Positions 12,286 to 12,422 of a DNA stretch of 12,422 bases are shown here, one piece after another (position 1 is the first letter of the stretch; the number at the start of each line of letters is the position of its first letter). Origin of the DNA: Bacteroidales bacterium (GTDB lineage: Bacteria > Bacteroidota > Bacteroidia > Bacteroidales > Bacteroidaceae). The position numbers and the translations under genes were made by a program. A model generated the notes under the pieces. The model saw only the letters and a program-made list of their open reading frames with translations, was not told the origin of the DNA and made no database searches. The DNA lies in the NCBI GenBank assembly GCA_004555425.1, contig SFID01000082.1:1-12422 (forward strand), given 5' to 3'.

Positions 12286-12422
12286 CAGAAATGTTAAATC
12301 CAAACTTTTTTCGCGCGAAAACTTTTAATATCTTTTATATTTTCGGCCGCGAAAAAATTCCTATATCGTCAATTCGCGCACCGATAAAGCCAAGAAAATT
12401 TCCGCAAAAGCATTTAGAAAAT
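12286..12422. repeat. Right copy of the 137-bp long inverted repeat (continues past the window)
   Basis: It is the reverse complement of 119-255 with 8 mismatches and no gaps. It begins immediately outside the 49-bp transposon-end pair and is still matching at the last base of the window, so its true outer boundary is unseen. Confidence 0.9.
12291..12422 (+). CDS. Partial repeat-borne short ORF (right copy), doubtful gene
   Basis: From ATG at 12291 the frame reads MLNPNFFRAKTFNIFYIFGR and stays open for 44 codons to the window edge. It parallels the minus-strand ORF at 68-250, with changes including L7F, K11T and FS to IP. No ribosome binding site or promoter is apparent; the transposon-end pair ends five bases before the ATG. 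Coding status is uncertain for the same reasons as for the left copy. Confidence 0.22.
   Translation, partial: MLNPNFFRAKTFNIFYIFGREKIPISSIRAPIKPRKFPQKHLEN

Overview
The window looks like chromosomal DNA from a Prevotella-like member of the Bacteroidales. The grounds are: Bacteroidetes-type promoters (TTTG about 20 bp upstream of TAnnTTTG), A/T-rich start regions without a purine Shine-Dalgarno, a greA-HIT gene pair, a beta-galactosidase with a type IX secretion tail, and secreted glycosidases. Genus and species cannot be fixed from the sequence alone.

Layout. Positions 1-1093 contain no confident protein gene. They hold a small terminator (21-61), a 137-bp repeat carrying a short ORF (119-255), a 688-bp non-autonomous transposable element with terminal inverted repeats and a perfect 8-bp target duplication (256-943, flanked by 248-255 and 944-951), another solo transposon end (953-966), and hairpins downstream of the first glycosidase. 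On the minus strand follow a periplasmic GH95 alpha-L-fucosidase-type enzyme (1094-3583) and a greA-HIT operon (4168-4635 and 3708-4097) with a promoter near 4930-4960. On the plus strand lie gpmI (5147-6679, glycolysis) and a small lipoprotein gene (7079-7477), each with its own promoter and terminator. On the minus strand is a 1,439-residue surface or secreted GH2 beta-galactosidase with two N-terminal beta-trefoil modules and a type IX sorting tail (7719-12038). The right edge (12039-12422) holds its promoter, hairpins, a 49-bp miniature transposon-end pair, and an inverted copy of the left 137-bp repeat that runs off the window.

How it fits together. gpmI, greA and the HIT gene are housekeeping genes. 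The two glycosidases could both act on fucosylated, galactose-containing glycans: GH2 outside the cell, GH95 in the periplasm. They are 4 kb apart with unrelated genes between them and no SusC/SusD pair, so they do not form a visible polysaccharide utilisation locus. The least ordinary part is the repeat system at the two edges: the same 137-bp repeat sits in opposite orientation at both ends, and both copies have IS66-like ends (GTAACTACTCAGG) inserted at the same point, just upstream of the start codon of the short ORF. I see no new defence, RNA or enzymatic system that I can defend. The non-autonomous element family and its repeated insertion next to this repeat are the best candidates for something undescribed.
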